This document shows positions 35,876 through 51,307 of a DNA stretch of 64,000 nucleotides, in pieces. A program made the position numbers and the translations under genes. The stretch comes from Pempheris klunzingeri (lineage: Eukaryota > Chordata > Actinopteri > Acropomatiformes > Pempheridae). The stretch's first letter is position 1. Every line of letters begins with the position of its first letter. Location: contig NC_092032.1 of the NCBI RefSeq assembly GCF_042242105.1, positions 1,022,001-1,086,000 on the forward strand. The letters run 5' to 3'. Below the pieces are notes generated by a model that saw only the letters and a list, made by a program, of their open reading frames with translations, was not told where the DNA came from and ran no database searches.

Positions 35876-38800
35876 GTTTAGACCTTGGGAGAGATGTGTG
35901 TTTTGCTTGAAGCTAAACATGACTGAGCTGAACTGTCGGTCAACAGTGAGGAAACATGAATGTGTGAAGATGAGAAAAGACAAAGAGAGCAGGAAGTGAA
36001 GGCAGCTGAGATGATAAGTCATCCACCCCCCACAGCAGCTCCACCCCCCTACAACCCCACAGCAGCTCCACTCCCTAAGATAGGATAAGATAAGATGGAC
36101 TTGAGCAGTGTGATACCCCAATAATTGAAGCACACCCCCTGGTCCCCTTTTTTGAAAATGGGAACCACGACCCCAGTCTGCCAATCCACAGGTACTGTCC
36201 CCGCTTGACGGCCTCCCTCACTGCAGGTGTCGACCAGCGGGTTCTTAGGTTGCCCCCCCTACCAGCACCGACAGGCTTCTGGCCACAGCTCCCAGCAGAA
36301 CGTGGCCCACTCAGAATCCATGTTGCCAGCCTCCCCTGGGATGTACAAGAAATTCTTCTGGAGGTGGGAATTGAAGACCCCCCATACAGGGTCCTCCACC
36401 AGACGCTCCCAGCACACCCTCACTGCACATTTGGGTTTACCAGGTCTGACACGACCACAAAGTCGATCATAGATCTTTGGCCTAAGGTGGTTTGGTACCA
36501 CCCTATGCTCAACATGGCGTTGTTGTGGCCAATCAGAACTTCAATAACAAAGCACCACTCTGGTTCCAATCAGGCATCCTCCCAATCACCCCCCTCCAGG
36601 TTTCTCCATCATTACCCACGTGAGCATTGAAGTCTCCCAGACGGAGCCCCTTCCAGGATACCATCCAGAGACACTCTGAACTGATGTTTGGTGGTAAACA
36701 CACACAGTCACAGTCACAGCCTTCCCCACAGTAACCCGTAGTCGCATGGAGCCGGCCCTCTGATCAAGGAGAACTGGGGCTGCAGGAACATGGTCTTTAA
36801 GAAACGCTGTGCAGCTGAAGTCTGTCATGCTGTGAGCATAACAAATGTATTTCCATTCACATCCATTGTTCTGGGTGGACGCAGAAATCTCATCATACGA
36901 CTTGGACAATTAACACAGAACTATCTGCATGGATACCACAGAGAAAATGTCTCTTTGTAATGTAGGTAAACCAGCTCTTAAAGTAACAGACCACTTAATA
37001 TTTACAAGAATGTTTTAAGTACTACAACAGTAGCACACGCTTACCCTCCTACGGACACCAGTGTCATTCTTTGTTACTTTGAAATGAACAATAAATGGCC
37101 TTTAGGACTGATGAACTTTTCTGGTTCAAAGTTAGATAGTTAAATGGGTCCTTGGAAAGAAAATAGATTTTAAGTCTATTAAAGAGACAGGTTGGGTAAT
37201 CCAATGACCATGATCTTGATAAGAAGTCCAAGTTAAATGTCAGCACTGTATATTTCATGGGGAGGAATTCTTCAGTGTTGGTATCATTGTATTATCACAG
37301 TATCTGCATGTGGACCCTGTAAGTGCAGGAAGGGTTTGTGTTCTCATATCTTAAAGAACTCATAGTACCGTACTACCCCACTAGAGCCCTGTGCTCCCAG
37401 ACTGCAGGCCTACTGGTGGTTCCTAAAGTCCTCTAAAGTAGTGATGGAGCCAGAGCTTTCAGCTATCAGGCTCCTCTCCTGTGGAACCTCCTTCCAGTTT
37501 GGGTTCGGGGGGCAGACACCCTCTCTACATTTAAGAGGGGGCTAAAAACCTTCCTTAGTGATAAAGCCTATAGTTTAGGGCTGGATCAGGCCTTGGACCA
37601 GCCCCTAGTTATGCTGCTATAGGATCCTGGTCCTGGTTCTCCTGCTGTGGTTCTCAGGTTTCTGTGGATCCTGGTCCTGGTTCTCCTGCTGTGGTTCTCA
37701 GGTTCCTGTGGATCCTGGTCCTGGTTCTCCTGCTGTGGTTCTCTGGCTTCATGAATCACTGCTGCAGATCGTCAGCCACTCATCATGTTTTTCAGTGCTA
37801 CCATATTGCTAATTTATTATACACATTCTTATTGTCAGTGCTATAGTTGCTGTTAGTATATTGTATATAGAGTATATTCTCTCTCTCTCTCCAACCTCCA
37901 CCCAGCACAGACCCCGACAGAAAGCCCCCCCCACACCTCTGAGCCTGGGTCTGTTCCAGGTTTCTTCCCTTTAAAGGGGAGTTCTTCCTCCACTGTTTCC
38001 TAATATAATATCTGATGCTGCTCATGTGAGGATTCTTGAATCCTTAATGTTGAATTCCTGAATCATTGGGTCTCTCACTGATTAAAGAGTTTGGTCTAGA
38101 CCTGCTCTTCATGGGAAGAGTCTGGAGATAACGCTGTTATGAATTGGTGCTATATAAAAAAAGATTGATTGTTCTTCCAGAGTGAATCCGTCTGTAAGGG
38201 GTACTTAAACAGTTTACCACTGTGCTTCTATAAAGATGGAGGATATACAGATGGAGGACACGCACACGCACACAGACACAGACACAGACACAGACACAGA
38301 CACAGACACAGACACAGACACAGCCACAGACACAGCTACAGACACAGCTACAGACACAGACACAGACACAGACACAGACACAGACACGTCTATGGGCCCA
38401 CTCACCATGTCCGGCCTGAGTCTGAACACCAGAGGGAAGGAGTATCGCAGGGCGTTCAAGGTGCTGATGACAGAGGAGCTCCAAGACTGATGCACCTCCC
38501 GGCTGCGTGGAATCCGACAGATGGTGAACTGGGGAACATGAACACGATGACATGTCATCAGAGGTGCTTGGAGACATGTGAAACACAGCAAAGTGTCTGT
38601 AAGTGTAATCCACAGATCCCACTAGATCATCAGTAAAAAGCAGATCCTGAAACCTCCGGCCTCTGGATCGATTTAGGCTGGGTACCTTTGACACTTGTCA
38701 TCAAGTCATCATGTCATCCAGTCATCATGCCATCAAGTCATCATGCCATCATGTTATCATGTCATCAAGTCATCATGCCATCAAGTCATCATGCCATCAT

Positions 38801-41800
38801 GTCATCATGTCATCCAGTCATCATGTCATCCAGTCATCATGTCATCATGTCATCATGTCATCAAGTCATCCAGTCATCATGTCATCCAGTCGTCATGTCA
38901 TCAAGTCATCCAGTCATCAAGTCACCCAGTCATCAAGTCATCATGTCATCCAGTCATCAAGTCATCATGTCACCCAGTCACCATGTCATCCAGTCACCCA
39001 GTCATCATAATGTCCAGTCACTCAGTCATCATTTCACCCAGTCACCATGTCACCCAGTCATCATGTCATCCAGTCATCATGTCATCAAGTCATCATGTCA
39101 TCAAGTCACCCAGTCATCAAGTCATCATGTCATCCAGTCATCCAGTCATCAAGTCATCATGTCACCCAGTCATCATGTCATCCAGTCACCCAGTCATCAT
39201 AATGTCCAGTCACCCAGTCATCATTTCACCCAGTCACCATGTCACCCAGTCATCATGTCACCCAGTCACCATAATGTCCAGTCACTCAGTCACCCAGTCA
39301 CCATGTCACCCAGTCATCATAATGTCCAGTCACCCAGTCACCATGTCACCCACTCATCATGTCAAGTCACCCAGTCATCATGTCGTCCAGTCGCCCAGTC
39401 ACCAGTCACCATGTCACGCAGTCATCATAATGTCAAGTCACCCAGTCATCATGTCGTCATGTCATCATGTCGTCCAGTCACCCAGTCATCATAATGTCCA
39501 GTCACCCAGTCACCATGCCATCATGTCATCATGTCATCAAGTCATCATGTCATCATGTCATCCAGTCATCAAGTCATTATGTCATCCAGTCATCATGTCA
39601 TCATGTCATGTCATCAAGTCATCATGTCATCATGTCATCATGTCATCAAGTCATCCAGTCATCATGTCATCCAGTCATCATGTCATCAAGTCACCCAGTC
39701 ATCATGTCACCCAGTCATCAAGTCATCATGTCATCCAGTCATCAAGTCACCCAGTCATCATGTCATCCAGTCACCCAGTCATCATAATGTCCAGTCACTC
39801 AGTCATCATTTCACCCAGTCACCATGTCACCCAGTCATCCAGTCATCATGTCATCAAGTCACCCAGTCACCCAGTCATCATTTCACCCAGTCACCATGTC
39901 ACCCAGTCATCATGTCACCCAGTCACCATAATGTCCAGTCACCCAGTCATCATAATGTCCAGTCACCCAGTCATCATTTCACCCAGTCACCATGTCACCC
40001 AGTCATCATGTCACCCAGTCACCATAATGTCCAGTCACCCAGTCACCCAGTCACCATGTCACCCAGTCATCATAATGTCCAGTCACCCAGTCACCATGTC
40101 ACCCAGTCACCATGTCACCCAGTCATCATAATGTCCAGTCACCCAGTCACCATGTCACCCAGTCATCATGTCAAGTCACCCAGTCATCATGTCGTCCAGT
40201 CGCCCAGTCATCATAATGTCCAGTCGCCCAGTCACCATGTCACGCAGTTATCATAATGTCAAGTCACCCAGTCATCATGTCGTCATGTCATCATGTCGTC
40301 CAGTCACCCAGTCATCATAATGTCCAGTCACCCAGTCACCATGCCATCATGTCATCATGTCATCAAGTCATCATGTCATCCAGTCATCATGTCGTCCAGT
40401 CATCATGTCGTCCAGTCACCCAGTCATCATAATGTCCAGTCACCCAGTCACCATGTCACCCAGTCATCATGTCGTCCAGTCACCCAGTCATCATGTCGTC
40501 CAGTCACCCAGTCACCATGTCACCCAGTCATCACGTCACCCAGTCACCATAATGTCCAGTCACCCAGTCACCATGTCACCCAGTCACCATAATGTCCAGT
40601 CACCCAGTCATCATTTCACCCAGTCACCATGTCACCCAGTCATCATGTCACCCAGTCACCATAATGTCCAGTCACCCAGTCATCATGTCAAGTCACCCAG
40701 TCATCATGTCGTCCAGTCGCCCAGTCATCATAATGTCCAGTCACCATGTCACGCAGTCATCATAATGTCAAGTCACCCAGTCATCATGTCGTCCAGTCAC
40801 CCAGTCATCATAATGTCCAGTCACCCAGTCACCATGTGACCCAGTCATCATGTCGTCCAGTCACCCAGTCATCATAATGTCCAGTCACCATGTCACCCAG
40901 TCATCATGTCACCCAGTCATCATGTCGTCCAGTCACCCAGTCACCATGTCACCCAGTCATCATGATGTCCAGTCACCCAGTCATCACGTCACCCAGTCAT
41001 CATAATGTCCAGTCACCCAGTCATCATGTCACACAGTCATCATGTCACCCAGTCATCATTTCACCCAGTCATCATGTCAAGTCACCCAGTCATCATGTCG
41101 TCCAGTCGCCCAGTCATCATAATGTCCAGTCACCCAGTCACCATGTCACGCAGTCATCATAATGTCAAGTCACCCAGTCATCATGTCGTCCAGTCACCCA
41201 GTCATCATAATGTCCAGTCACCCAGTCACCATGTCACCCAGTCATCATGTCGTCCAGTCACCATAATGTCCAGTCACCCAGTCACCATGTCACCCAGTCA
41301 TCATGTCACCCAGTCATCATGTCGTCCAGTCACCCAGTCACCATGTCACCCAGTCATCATAATGTCCAGTCACCCAGTCATCACGTCACCCAGTCATCAT
41401 AATGTCCAGTCACCCAGTCATCATTTCACACAGTCATCATGTCACCCAGTCACCATGTCACCCAGTCACCATGTCACCCAGTCATCATTTCACACAGTCA
41501 TCATGTCACCCAGTCACCATGTCACCCAGTCATCATGTCGTCCAGTCACCATGTCACCCAGTCATCATGTCGTCCAGTCACCCAGTCATCATGTCGTCCA
41601 GTCACCATGTCACCCAGTCATCATGTCGTCCAGTCACCCAGTCATCATAATGTCCAGTCATCCAGTCACCCAGTCATCCAGTCGTCCATCTCTCCCACAG
41701 TGGTGAGAAGTGCACTGATGCCTCCTGCTGGTGAAGACCAGTTACTGTCCATCCTCTGTGGGGTGAATGTTTCACACTACAGACACCTTCTTTTCTTTAT

Positions 41801-42896
41801 TAGTCCCTTTTCTGTCGACTCCTACAAACGTTCAGCCGCTGGAATGTCAAACCTCTTTACTGACATTCATGGTTGTATTTAGCTTGTTTCTACCTCCTCT
41901 ACAACTTTACAGTACTAACCTTTGTTCAACACTTACTATAGAAACGAACTGGAGTCCACATGACAGTAACCATCACTCTGAATACTGCTGTAGTCTTAAC
42001 CAGTACTAACTACTACTAACTACTACCACTGCTGCTGCTGCTCTAGTGTTTACCAGTACTACTACTACTACTAATACTGCTGCTGCCCTAGTGTTTACCA
42101 CTATTACTACTACTACTACTACTACTGGCTGATGCCTCAGGAGCTTTTTGGGAGGGTATTTTCATTCAATCATGTCTCACTAATATTTCCATGGATCCGC
42201 ATGACGCTTACATTTCAATAAGGTATGAGTTGTTTGAACCCTGAAAGCTTAATACTGAGCTACGTTGTCATCCATCCATCACTACTAGTATCCAGGCTGC
42301 TGCCCCCCCCCAGCAGGCAGCCTGCTCTCTAACCTCCCTTCACCTTTCACAGGAAGCACACACAGCTGGCAGCTCTCCTTAGCTCCTACTGACACTGTGA
42401 GGAGGTGTGCAGGCAGTGGAAATGAAACGTTTTGGTGGTGCCTTGGCACAGGTGGAGTCCCTCCGCCTGCAGACAGCTGCGTACCTGGGCCTCGCGCTCT
42501 GAGTGCTGCTTAGACATTTCAAAGGTGCAGATTTTCTCCTCGCTCATCCTGTCAGTGTCAGCTACAACATAGTGGCGAGGTGTGTAGGCTGCAGACAGAC
42601 TCTCCATCAGCCGCAGGATCTCTGAGGTGTGACCACCTGGCAAACACATAACACACACCGTCAGCCAGGCGCCACAAACACAGCACGACGAGTTTCTGGA
42701 AGCTCTGCGAGCTCTCATGACAATGACGTCAACTTTTGGCCCTTAGATGGAGGACACCGGCCTGCAGCTCATTTCATATCCAGTCACAGTGGACTCTTCA
42801 GCTTCTCTTTTAAAGTCATCTCCACACTGACTTGGATGACCCACATGTGAAAGAGTCCTGAGCTCTCATCTAAACACATTTAGATTGGAGGGCTGA

Positions 42897-42939
<43 letters not shown>

Positions 42940-43549
42940 TGTGTGTGTGCGTGTGTGTGTGTGTGGGGGGGGGGGGGGGTTCTGGCCTCAATTATTCTGC
43001 TGGGAGCTCTTAAGCATGTGAACTACTACTGGATATGTTCACTTCTTCTACTTCTACACCCAGGACTGTTACAGCTTGTCACAGCTGAGGGAGAACATGT
43101 CTGTAAATTAGTAAACAATGAGTAAAGGTGTTATTAAAAAGTGCCACCCCCGCCCTCACTGATACTTTGGTATAGTCCAGTCCAAGTAGCCTCGAAGCTA
43201 AGGAAGTCCGTTACTGGAAAACTGTCACTGAGATCTGTTTGACCGTCCTCGGTGTGCTCCAGTATGAAATACTACCTAAGAACACCTGACGGTGGTGGTG
43301 GTGGTGGTGGGGTCACCACAGTCTGACTGAGGTAGCAGCGTCTCTGAGTGCGGGGAGCAGCACACACTGTATCACAGGATTACTGTCAGTAACATGAACG
43401 TTACCTGATCCCGCCACCACCAGGACAGCGACCCGGCCTTTGGCTCCAGGTTTATACTTTGACCCAGTCTTCAAAACGATGTATAGTCGAGTAATAAATA
43501 ACAAACACGGAAATAAGACCGCCAACACAACTGCTACCAGGACCGCCAT
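34945..43549 (-). CDS. alg14: ALG14, UDP-GlcNAc transferase subunit, whole gene
   Basis: Four coding exons: 43405-43549, 42485-42636, 38406-38528, 34945-35175. Joined they encode 216 aa, the length of human ALG14. All introns are GT-AG and the phases agree. In the family, ALG14 is the ER-membrane anchor that recruits catalytic ALG13 to the cytosolic face, where the pair adds the second GlcNAc to dolichol-PP-GlcNAc in N-glycan assembly. Visible features: an N-terminal hydrophobic anchor (residues 1-24), the GSGGHT loop at 47-52 of the Rossmann-like half, [12 protein letters not shown] in exon 3, and in exon 4 [16 protein letters not shown]-like [17 protein letters not shown] and the C-terminal YLGRIV. 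Intron 2 (3.96 kb) is mostly one tandem array; intron 3 carries a GACACA repeat and LINE debris. Confidence 0.95.
35176..36059 (-). other. alg14 intron 3, 3' part, with (GT)n
   Basis: Intronic DNA with a (GT)n of about 44 bp at 35831-35874. No exon seen. Confidence 0.5.
36070..36660 (-). mobile_element. LINE reverse-transcriptase remnant, antisense
   Basis: On the minus strand, broken frames contain [10 protein letters not shown] ... VLQLLGYH, which corresponds to the RT segment PLFKKGD ... CSNYRGI of many fish LINEs, preceded by endonuclease-like debris. Many stops and frameshifts. The clade is not determined. Same orientation as alg14, inside intron 3. Confidence 0.6.
36661..37419. other. 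alg14 intron 3, nothing recognised
   Basis: No exon or element identified. Confidence 0.4.
37420..38172 (+). mobile_element. L2-type LINE 3' portion: ORF2 end, VNTR, tail
   Basis: The most complete copy of the family in the window. Starting near 37455 a plus-strand frame encodes the L2-clade C-terminus ([43 protein letters not shown], stop). The 44-bp VNTR (37622-37743) begins right after the stop, followed by a 3' UTR with a CT run, GTTTCCTAATATAATATCTG and the tail words, and finally TATATAAAAAAAGATTGATTG. Antisense to alg14, in intron 3. 5'-truncated. Confidence 0.8.
37622..37743 (+). repeat. 44-bp L2 VNTR, about 2.8 units
   Basis: Units of GGATCCTGGTCCTGGTTCTC + CTGCTGTGGTTCTCAGGTT-type sequence, the same unit as at 3588-3719 with phase shifted. 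Confidence 0.85.
38272..38388. repeat. (GACACA)n repeat beside the alg14 exon 3 donor
   Basis: About 19 hexamers of CAGACA with a few CAGCTA/CAGCCA variants. It ends 17 nt from the alg14 intron 3 donor at 38405. In the alg14 transcript it reads (UGUGUC)n. Confidence 0.95.
38406..38528 (-). CDS. alg14: alg14 exon 3
   Basis: 123 bp encoding residues 100-140, [16 protein letters not shown] through FRLRPDM. Acceptor CCCCAG, donor GTGAGT, phase 0 at both ends. Confidence 0.94.
38695..41695. repeat. 3-kb array of an 8-bp unit (GTCATCAT family)
   Basis: About 370 octamers of GTCATCAT, GTCATCCA, GTCATCAA, GTCACCCA, GTCACCAT and GTCGTCCA, with recurring 3-bp AAT insertions (GTCATCATAATGTCCA). The left third (to about 38.98 kb, and again near 39.5-39.75 kb) is richer in CATCAT/CATCAA units; the rest is dominated by CACCCA units arranged in longer multi-unit blocks. 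It makes up three quarters of alg14 intron 2. Open frames of up to 478 codons run through it because 8-bp units without stops are open in all three plus-strand frames. Confidence 0.96.
41700..42384. other. alg14 intron 2, 5' part, with (ACT)n
   Basis: No exon recognised. ACT-type trinucleotide tracts lie at about 42006-42020, 42056-42072 and 42104-42126. Confidence 0.5.
42485..42636 (-). CDS. alg14: alg14 exon 2
   Basis: 152 bp encoding [18 protein letters not shown] ... HSEREAQ (residues 50-99). It joins exon 1 inside the Gly49 codon, restoring the GSGGHT loop. Acceptor TGCCAG, donor GTACGC. Confidence 0.94.
42899..42980. repeat. (GT)n followed by a G-run
   Basis: About 66 bp of GT with minor variants runs into about 16 consecutive G. 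It lies in alg14 intron 1. Confidence 0.95.
43405..43549 (-). CDS. alg14: alg14 exon 1 (start codon)
   Basis: 145 bp encoding the hydrophobic anchor [20 protein letters not shown], a basic linker (KYKPGAKGR) and the start of the Rossmann half ([10 protein letters not shown]). The ATG (43547-43549) is the first in frame, sits in a good context (gtcATGGCG) and gives the family's length. Donor CAG/GTAACG, phase 1. Confidence 0.93.
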
Positions 43550-43990
43550 GACGGCTACGGATGCGCCGAAGGACCAAACTCGACGCGACTCTTTGGTCGA
43601 CTTATGGCTTTTATCCCTGAGTTTCGACTAGCAGGCAGTTCCAGCTCTCAGGCCGAGTACAAACTCTTCATCGGCTCAAACCAAACTGTGCTGCCCTCCA
43701 CAGACAGCTCAGACACCACGGTGTGGTCTGTATGTTCGGTCAGTGACTGACAGTGACTGACATGCCAGGGTTTGTCACAGTAGCCCTGCACAGAAACACT
43801 GAATACTGAAACCATAGGATGGTGGCCGACACCTTTAAGGCAGATTCAGGGTGTTTTATTCGTGTGTAGACATCAGCCTGGTCCCATCATCACTCTGTAG
43901 TCTCCCACTTCTGAACATGGGATGAACCCCAGGGCTTATTTTTTCCTATAGAAAATAAAAGACATGCTACTTTGGTCTTGTTTTGGACCC
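43550..43990. other. alg14 upstream region
   Basis: Contains the alg14 5' UTR and proximal promoter. CG dinucleotides cluster at about 43545-43625 near the start codon. No TATA box is evident and the transcription start cannot be placed. Confidence 0.4.
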
Positions 43991-43995
43991 CACCA

Positions 43996-44449
43996 GTCCT
44001 CTCCCCTCCTCTCCTCTCCCCTCCCCTCCTCTCCCTTCCTCTCCTCTCCTCTCCTCTCCCCTCCCCTCCTCTCCCTTCCTCTCCTCTCCTCTCCTCTCCC
44101 CTCCTCTCCTCTCCTCTCCGCTCCCCTCCCCTCCCCTCCTCTCCTCTCCCCTCCTCTCCCCTCCCCTCCCCTCCCCTCCTCTCCTCTCCCCTCCTCTCCT
44201 CTCCCCTCCCCTCCTCTCCCTTCCTCTCCTCTCCTCTCCTCTCCCCTCCTCTCCTCTCCTCTCCCCTCCTCTCCCCTCCCCTCCTCTCCTCTCCCCTCCC
44301 CTCCCCTCCCCTCCTCTCCTATCCTCTCCCCTCCCCTCCCCTCCTCTCCTCTCCTCTCCTCTCCCCTCCTCTCCCCTCCTCTCCTCTCCTCTCCCCTCCT
44401 CTCCTCTCCTCTCCTCTCCTCTCCTCTCCTCTCCTCTCCTCTCCTCTCT
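43996..44449. repeat. 450-bp (CCTCT/CCCTC)n pyrimidine tract
   Basis: An almost pure pyrimidine strand of mixed CTCCT and CCCCTCC pentamers starting about 450 bp upstream of the alg14 ATG. The complementary strand is pure purine with many GGGG runs. Open frames through it are compositional. Confidence 0.96.
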
Positions 44450-44785
44450 AGTGATGGTTAAAGGCTCCAGTCATGTCTCTCATGTCTTCACGCTCCCCAG
44501 AGGATTTCCAAAGGGACTTTTTTGTTCTGATCTGGGTTTGCATGATTTGTTAAGTGCATACCTCACCTCAGACTGGCGTTCTTTCACACAAATGACATTT
44601 TCTTTGGTTTCCTTTGTCTGTGTTTTGTTGTTTTGCTTTTTTAAAATATTGTTGGTTCATTCAAAACAAGAAGTATTCGGCACCGGCTCTGAGAAAACCA
44701 CAGACAGTTATTTAACAGACCAAAGCTGGTATATCCGACCTTCCGTACAGCACGTGAACGCAGCGTGTGAAGCGGAGGCTGAGCA
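44450..44785. other. alg14-steap2 spacer
   Basis: No exon recognised. Confidence 0.4.
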
Positions 44786-44786
44786 G

Positions 44787-44940
44787 CATCAGGACCAGGA
44801 CCAAGATCAGGATCAGGACCGGGACCAGGACTAGGTACAAGATCAGGACCAAGATCAGGACCCGGACTAGGAGTAAGATCAGGACCAGGATTAGGACCAA
44901 GATCAGGACCAGGACCAGGACCAGGACCGGGACCAGGATG
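44787..44940. repeat. (AGGACC)n hexamer repeat
   Basis: About 25 units of AGGACC with AAGATC and GGGACC variants. Frames through it read as RTRT, DQDQ or GPGP peptides on either strand. Confidence 0.93.
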
Positions 44941-45182
44941 GGCAGCTAACAGCTGGTCTGCGTGTCTAACAGCAGCATCCCTGCTGACAGGTGGGTAACA
45001 CACCGACACTCTACAGCGTGTTTAGGATCACGGTGGACCCCCATCCCTCCCCTCCCCCATCGGTGTCTGTGTGTGTGTGTTGCCATGAGCTTGCATGTCG
45101 TGTGTGCGGCTCCATGGCGGAGCAGCAGCGGCCGTGCTGCAGCGCTACAGGTGCACACAGGCTGCGGCGTCCTGCACCAGAG
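44941..45182. other. GC-rich spacer, possible steap2 5' region
   Basis: CG-rich around 45095-45180, with CTACAG/GTGCAC at about 45145-45155 as one possible donor of a noncoding steap2 first exon. Nothing in the sequence proves this. Confidence 0.2.
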
Positions 45183-45302
45183 CGCTGTCTGTCTGTCTGA
45201 CTGTCTGTCTGACTGTCTGTTTGTCTGTCTGCCCGCGTGTCTGTCTGTGTGTCTGTCTGCCTGCGTGTCTGTCTGTGTGTCTGTCTGTGTGTCTGTCTGT
45301 GC
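45183..45302. repeat. (GTCT)n repeat
   Basis: About 29 CTGT-type tetramers with occasional CTGA and CTGC. It is followed at 45349-45374 by a CA-rich run. Confidence 0.95.
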
Positions 45303-45811
45303 AGACACAAGGACACCAGGACAGTCTCTGAAGCTGTGGCACATAAGGACACACACACACACACGCACACACACATGCTAAGCTAATAAAGAAATAGCGC
45401 ACGTTGCAGGGGCGTGTAAAAGAGCCCGTTGTCATGGTGACCCATCAAGGCGTCCAGCCTGTGAGCAGCAGAGGACACCAGGGGAGCCTGAGACCAGTTC
45501 AGGTGCAGCTGTCCAGTCAGGCCAGTCAGCCTCCAGAGAGCAGCCCAGAGCTGAGAGCCCAGCCAAGGTCATTCTCCAGCACAGGGTCTGTTCCCGCTGC
45601 ACACACACAGAGCACGTATGTCATATGACATGATTACATGATTAAATGATGTTGTAGAGCAGTTTTAAGCCATCCATAAGAACAAAAGAACATCAGCCAT
45701 TATTAACATTTGGGTTGGCAGCTAGCTTGTGAAAATCTGCCTGGCTGTTGCGTCCAGTCATTATTACTCTGCATTCAAAATAATCTTTCTGTGGTGCTTT
45801 AGTTTCAAATG

Positions 45812-45851
<40 letters not shown>

Positions 45852-45990
45852 CATCATATGAAAAGAACCAGCTGAGGACTGATGTATTTGTATTATGTAT
45901 ATGATGGAGGCCTGATCACGTTCAGTGTGACACGTGTGTGTGTGTGTGTGTGTGCAGCAGTCTGCTGTCAAAGATCTTGTATCATGTTTC
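45303..45990. other. alg14-steap2 spacer with (CA)n and (GT)n
   Basis: Contains (CA)n at about 45812-45850 and (GT)n at about 45934-45953. No exon recognised. Confidence 0.5.
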
Positions 45991-46014
45991 TAGACAGACA
46001 TGGGGGGGTACACA

Positions 46015-46360
46015 ACAAACAACCATAATAATAGTAACTATAGTACTGACAATAGGAATAGTTAATATATGAATAATAATAACAGGTCTAATATCTTTTA
46101 TTTAGAAAATGACACAGCTGATTGGTTACTAAACTTAATACACCTGAATCCAGAGTGGGTTTTTTTCAGGAGAGGTTTAATTATTGCTACTTTAAAGGAC
46201 TGTGGTACGTAGCCTGTTAGTAAAGACTGATTGATCATATCCAGTAAGGACGTGTTAATTACGGGCAGGACTTCCTTAAGTAGCCCAGTAGGAATGGGGT
46301 CTAGGAGACCATCAGCAGCTTTCAAACTCCACACCTCCTCTGGCGTCTGTTTTCTATGAT
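46015..46360 (-). mobile_element. L2-type LINE reverse-transcriptase fragment
   Basis: The minus-strand frame ending near 46098 reads as an L2-clade RT start: LDPIPTGLLKEVLP, SLLDMINQSLLTGYVP, FKVAIIKPLLKK. It is truncated on both sides, and an AT-rich flank (ATAATAATAACAGG) follows. It lies upstream of steap2. Confidence 0.8.
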
Positions 46361-46522
46361 GTCTAATTTCATCTTAGAGAACAGCTCCCAGCCCATGCTG
46401 ATGTGTACTAATGCTGCCTGTGATCGTATGGACAACAAGAATAAAGTCCCAGAAAACTCATTCAGTTAATAATGCTTTAACTCAGGCCCTCTTCTCCTCC
46501 CCTCTCCTCTCACCCCCCACAG

Positions 46523-46579
46523 ACCCACTGAAATCCTCTAAGCAGAACACCACAGAAGAAGAAGCGACAGGGAGGAAGC
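46523..46579 (+). other. steap2: steap2 5' UTR in the first coding exon
   Basis: A strong acceptor (pyrimidine-rich CTCCTCTCACCCCCCACAG, ending 46522) lies 57 nt upstream of the start codon. This suggests at least one upstream noncoding exon, as in mammalian STEAP2. Confidence 0.5.

Positions 46580-51307
<4,728 letters not shown>

Noticed and set aside
38688-41882. Long plus-strand ORFs (up to 478 codons) of [13 protein letters not shown] peptide
   Set aside because: They are the translation of the stop-free 8-bp array in alg14 intron 2, open in all three frames and without start context or homology.
33727-44449. G-rich and pyrimidine tracts as bacterial-type terminators or origins
   Set aside because: The genome is eukaryotic; these are simple repeats and promoter sequence.
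43964-44834. ORFs rich in Ser-Pro-Leu (up to 283 codons)
   Set aside because: Translation of the CCTCT/CCCTC tract; no stops can arise in pure CT sequence of this kind.
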